Part shown: piece after piece, positions 13,007-14,967 of the stretch
Numbering within the stretch: position 1 is the stretch's first letter
Layout of the letters: every line of letters begins with the position of its first letter
NCBI GenBank assembly: GCA_947600345.1
Contig: CANQGC010000044.1
Coordinates: forward strand, 1 to 14,967
Origin: an uncultured Clostridia bacterium
GTDB lineage: Bacteria > Bacillota > Clostridia > Christensenellales > Aristaeellaceae
Direction: 5' to 3'
DNA length: 14,967 nt
Translations under genes and position numbers: made by a program
Notes under the pieces: model-generated
The model's input: only the letters and a program-made list of their open reading frames with translations
Told to the model about the DNA's origin: nothing
Databases searched by the model: none

Positions 13007-14179
13007 GAACAGCTTGCTTCCGAAGCCGTCCTGCTCCTCCTCCTGCTGGTGCTCGATGGAATCGAAGGTGAGGTCCATCAGCCCCAACGCGGAGGAATAG
13101 ACCGGACTGTTCATCTCCGCGGTCTTGGGGGCGGCCGCCTTCACCGGCTGGCCGATCCGCTCCGCGAGATAGTCCCTGGCGCGCGGCATCAGCCCGATGC
13201 CGCCGCCGGTGAGATAAACCTGAGAGCGCGCGCCCAGGAGATCCAGGACGTCCTGCTTGAGCGTCATGTCGATCATATCGCAGAGCTCGTCCATGGACTT
13301 CTCCACGCACTTGCTCACCGTCTCCCAGGAAAAGGTCAGCCTGCGGCCGCGGGCATCGTAGACCTCCGAAAGCTTGGTCTGATCGAATTCGTCCGGATTG
13401 AAGATGTAGCTGCGCTTAATCTGCTCCGCGGCGCGCATCGGTATGCGCAGCTGGGTAGCGAGCTCCGCGGTGATGTGGCCGCCGCCCATGGGCAGCACCG
13501 CGTGGTAGATGATGGCCTCGCCGCGAATGACGCTCAGCTCCGTGCTCAGATACCCGCAGTCGATCAGCACCGAAACCCGGTCGCGATCGTCCACCGACAG
13601 AAGCAGCAGGCTCTCCCCCAGCGTGGGCGAAAGGAAGCCGAGGATCGTGATGTCCAGCTCGCCCAGGATCTCGCGCACGTCGTCGATAAACTGCTCGTCC
13701 GCGAGGATGAAGGATGTGCAGGCGCGAAGCTTTCCGCCGTGGCCGCTGGGCTCCATGGTCTTCTTGCCATCGTCCACCTGGAACCACGCCGGAGAGCGAT
13801 GCAGCACCATGCCGCCCTGCTCCGCGATTTGCAGCTCCTCCGCGGCGGCGTCCTGCACCAGCTCCAGCGATTCGGCGGTGATGCCCTCCTCGCCCAGCTC
13901 GATCTCCGCCTCGGCGCAGCGGACGCGGATATAGTCGCCCGGCACGCCCACGTAGAGCTCCTTGATCTTGTCCTTGAGTTCCAATTCGGCCGCGGCGATG
14001 GAGTCCCTCGTGCGCTGCAGCATCTGGCCGGGGGTGTTCCAGTCGCCCTCGGAGTAGCCGTCGTAGGGCACGGTGCCCGTCCCCACGAACTGCAGGCGGT
14101 CGATGCCCCGGTTCTGCGCGACCACCGTTACGATCTTGGACGTGCCGAACTCGATGACGGCAATCTGTGTCTTGTTCAT
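12980..14179 (-). CDS. ftsA: Cell division protein FtsA, with altered nucleotide-binding motifs
   Basis: Actin-like protein that tethers FtsZ to the membrane and recruits division proteins. The 399-residue protein shows the phosphate-1 motif VIEFGTSKIVT (8-18), an SHS2/1C region (about 80-165), a phosphate-2 region LIDCGYLSTELSV (205-217), the adenosine motif VYLTGGGIGLMPR (321-333) and a C-terminal Glu/Gln-rich linker followed by GFGSKLFSGFRRKRK (385-399), which fits the amphipathic membrane-targeting helix. Two departures stand out: Glu10 replaces the usual Asp of D-x-G-T-S/T-K, and phosphate-2 lacks the usual G-G-x-T. ATP binding may be weakened; position between ftsQ and ftsZ and the C-terminal helix still favour FtsA. 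The ATG has AAGGTGG ten bases upstream; its own promoter is at 14235-14263. Confidence 0.88.
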   Translation of the reverse strand: MNKTQIAVIEFGTSKIVTVVAQNRGIDRLQFVGTGTVPYDGYSEGDWNTPGQMLQRTRDSIAAAELELKDKIKELYVGVPGDYIRVRCAEAEIELGEEGITAESLELVQDAAAEELQIAEQGGMVLHRSPAWFQVDDGKKTMEPSGHGGKLRACTSFILADEQFIDDVREILGELDITILGFLSPTLGESLLLLSVDDRDRVSVLIDCGYLSTELSVIRGEAIIYHAVLPMGGGHITAELATQLRIPMRAAEQIKRSYIFNPDEFDQTKLSEVYDARGRRLTFSWETVSKCVEKSMDELCDMIDMTLKQDVLDLLGARSQVYLTGGGIGLMPRARDYLAERIGQPVKAAAPKTAEMNSPVYSSALGLMDLTFDSIEHQQEEEQDGFGSKLFSGFRRKRK

Positions 14180-14234
14180 ATCCCTTGTTCCACCTTATCC
14201 GTACATCTTGCCTTATAGACACCTATTCGTAAAC

Positions 14235-14263
14235 ATTATACATGGAAATGAATTCACATGCAA
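14235..14263 (-). promoter_or_regulatory. Sigma-A-type promoter of ftsA-ftsZ
   Basis: On the minus strand: TTGCAT (14263-14258), a 17-base spacer and a perfect TATAAT (14240-14235), 55 bases upstream of the ftsA start. It allows ftsAZ transcription independent of ftsQ. The rest of the 238-base ftsQ-ftsA gap is A+T-richer than the coding DNA and shows no gene; a lone TTGACA further upstream has no matching -10. Confidence 0.85.
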
Positions 14264-14394
14264 ACGAGAAAACGCCAAATTTCGCGATTTTTCGAAAGTG
14301 TCAAAATGGTTTCACATTTCGTCCACAATCCTGTCACGCGAAATCCGGCGCTCTCCGCGAATCCGGCCTATAAATCGAAGAAAACTCATTGCCC

Positions 14395-14416
14395 CGGCGG
14401 CGTCGAAGCGCCGCCG
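14395..14416 (-). terminator. Hairpin directly after ftsQ, possible terminator
   Basis: An 8-bp stem (14395-14402 with 14409-14416) and loop of six bases begins one base after the ftsQ TGA. In the ftsQ direction it is followed, after GGGCAATGAG, by TTTTCTT. The gap before the T run makes it a weak or partial terminator. Confidence 0.5.
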
Positions 14417-14417
14417 C

Positions 14418-14967
14418 TCAACCCTCGGGCGCCTGCGTGGGCTCCACCGGAGCGGGCGACGCCACGGCGGCATCGCTCATGCCGCGATAGTCCGCCTTGG
14501 TTCCGCTGCGCACGTCCAGCGTGCCGCCGCCCTCGCCCCGGGCCTCCAAATCCGCCACGGCGCCGCGCATCCAGGCGATCTTGTCCTGCATATTCTTCGC
14601 ATCCCCCAGCTCCACGGTGATGCCGTTGCGGGTGATCAGCAGCAGGTTGTTCACGTCGCTGACATTGATTTCCGAGACGTATACGTTCGCCGCGTTGTAG
14701 TCCAGCGCCTGCACGATGCTGCAGTAGGCCTCCACCTGGCCCTTGCCGGCCTCGAGCGGCGTGCCCGGCGAGAAGCCGGTCACGGTCATGCCGTTTACGT
14801 AGATCAGATCGGTGTCCGGCACGGCAGGCACGCTGCCGATCACGCAGCCCTCCGCGTCCAGCAGCTGAATCTCGCCCGCGTAGAGCAGCATCGCCTTCTG
14901 CTGGCGCTGGCTGACGCTCAGCAGTATGGTGTTCGGATAGCTCAGCTCCACGCTCTCCAGCTTCACC
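14418..14967 (-). CDS. ftsQ: Cell division protein FtsQ/DivIB (C-terminal 182 residues; 5' end outside window)
   Basis: Bitopic membrane protein of the divisome that, with FtsL and FtsB/DivIC, controls septal peptidoglycan synthesis; its bulk lies outside the membrane. The visible part starts inside the POTRA/beta region with VKLESVELSYPNTILLSVSQ, matching the V-x-V-x-x-x-YPNT-x-x-I pattern of FtsQ, continues through LLDAEGCVIGSVPAV and a beta domain to GGTLDVRSGTKADYRG, typical of the FtsQ end, and finishes with a Pro/Ala-rich tail (PAPVEPTQAPEG). The cytoplasmic tail and membrane helix are beyond the edge, and the GTG at 14966 is an internal codon, not a start. It lies upstream of ftsA by 238 bases. 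Confidence 0.88.
   Translation of the reverse strand, partial: VKLESVELSYPNTILLSVSQRQQKAMLLYAGEIQLLDAEGCVIGSVPAVPDTDLIYVNGMTVTGFSPGTPLEAGKGQVEAYCSIVQALDYNAANVYVSEINVSDVNNLLLITRNGITVELGDAKNMQDKIAWMRGAVADLEARGEGGGTLDVRSGTKADYRGMSDAAVASPAPVEPTQAPEG

Noticed and set aside
12203..14218. A 671-residue open frame on the plus strand across ftsZ and ftsA
   Set aside because: It is antisense to two clearly identified genes, is rich in His/Leu/Arg/Ala as expected of GC-rich shadow frames, and has no family motifs or plausible ribosome binding site.
14300..14310. TTGACA -35 box upstream of ftsA
   Set aside because: The sequence 16-18 bases downstream is AAATTT/AATTTG, a poor -10; the promoter at 14235-14263 is far better.
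14280..14340. Possible sigma-H promoter before ftsA (ACAGGATTG then GAAA on the minus strand)
   Set aside because: The spacing is too short and the -10 part does not match RnnGAAT.

Overview
The window is a G+C-rich (by eye about 65%) chromosomal core segment of a Bacillota/Clostridia-type bacterium. The evidence is a 5' fragment of spo0A, an RqcH-type NFACT protein with the D97/R98 pair, a DUF3810 protein, an FtsZ starting with the M-x-EFE N-terminus seen in Firmicutes, and sigma-A promoters of near-consensus TTGNNN-N17-TATAAT form. Spo0A suggests a spore-forming lineage, but family or genus cannot be read from the sequence. There are no tRNA or rRNA genes, CRISPR arrays, insertion sequences or phage genes.

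Layout from left to right. 1-520 (-): 5' part of spo0A, with the C-terminal DNA-binding domain cut by the window edge. 521-998: a 478-base gap packed with perfect inverted repeats, two tandem palindromes and a G-run cluster. 999-2405 (-): pgi. 2406-2574: a divergent promoter region. 2575-5106 (+): a DUF3810 membrane protein with HExxH, an RluA-family pseudouridine synthase with its own promoter, and an Sfp-type phosphopantetheinyl transferase overlapping the RluA stop. 5108-8213 (-): the ddl - murF - NUDIX transcription unit. 8430-11532 (+): rqcH, a SAM methyltransferase and a GNAT acetyltransferase. 11533-11647: two strong hairpins between convergent genes. 11648-14967 (-): ftsQ/divIB (5'-truncated) - ftsA - ftsZ.

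Two gene sets clearly work together. Ddl makes D-Ala-D-Ala, which MurF adds to the UDP-MurNAc-tripeptide, completing the cytoplasmic peptidoglycan precursor. FtsQ, FtsA and FtsZ belong to the division machinery, with FtsA expected to anchor FtsZ to the membrane through a C-terminal amphipathic tail. The ddl-murF pair and ftsQAZ are separated by an unrelated plus-strand unit, so the classical dcw arrangement is split here.

Nothing in the window looks like a new multi-gene system. The observations most worth a second look are: an in-frame repeat of the FtsA basic C-terminal tail 51 bases beyond the ftsA stop codon; an FtsA with altered nucleotide-binding motifs; the palindrome-rich pgi-spo0A gap; the absence of spoIVB upstream of spo0A; and an RluA-family enzyme with a variant active-site motif. 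Several starts are non-ATG (TTG for spo0A and murF, GTG for RluA and ftsZ).
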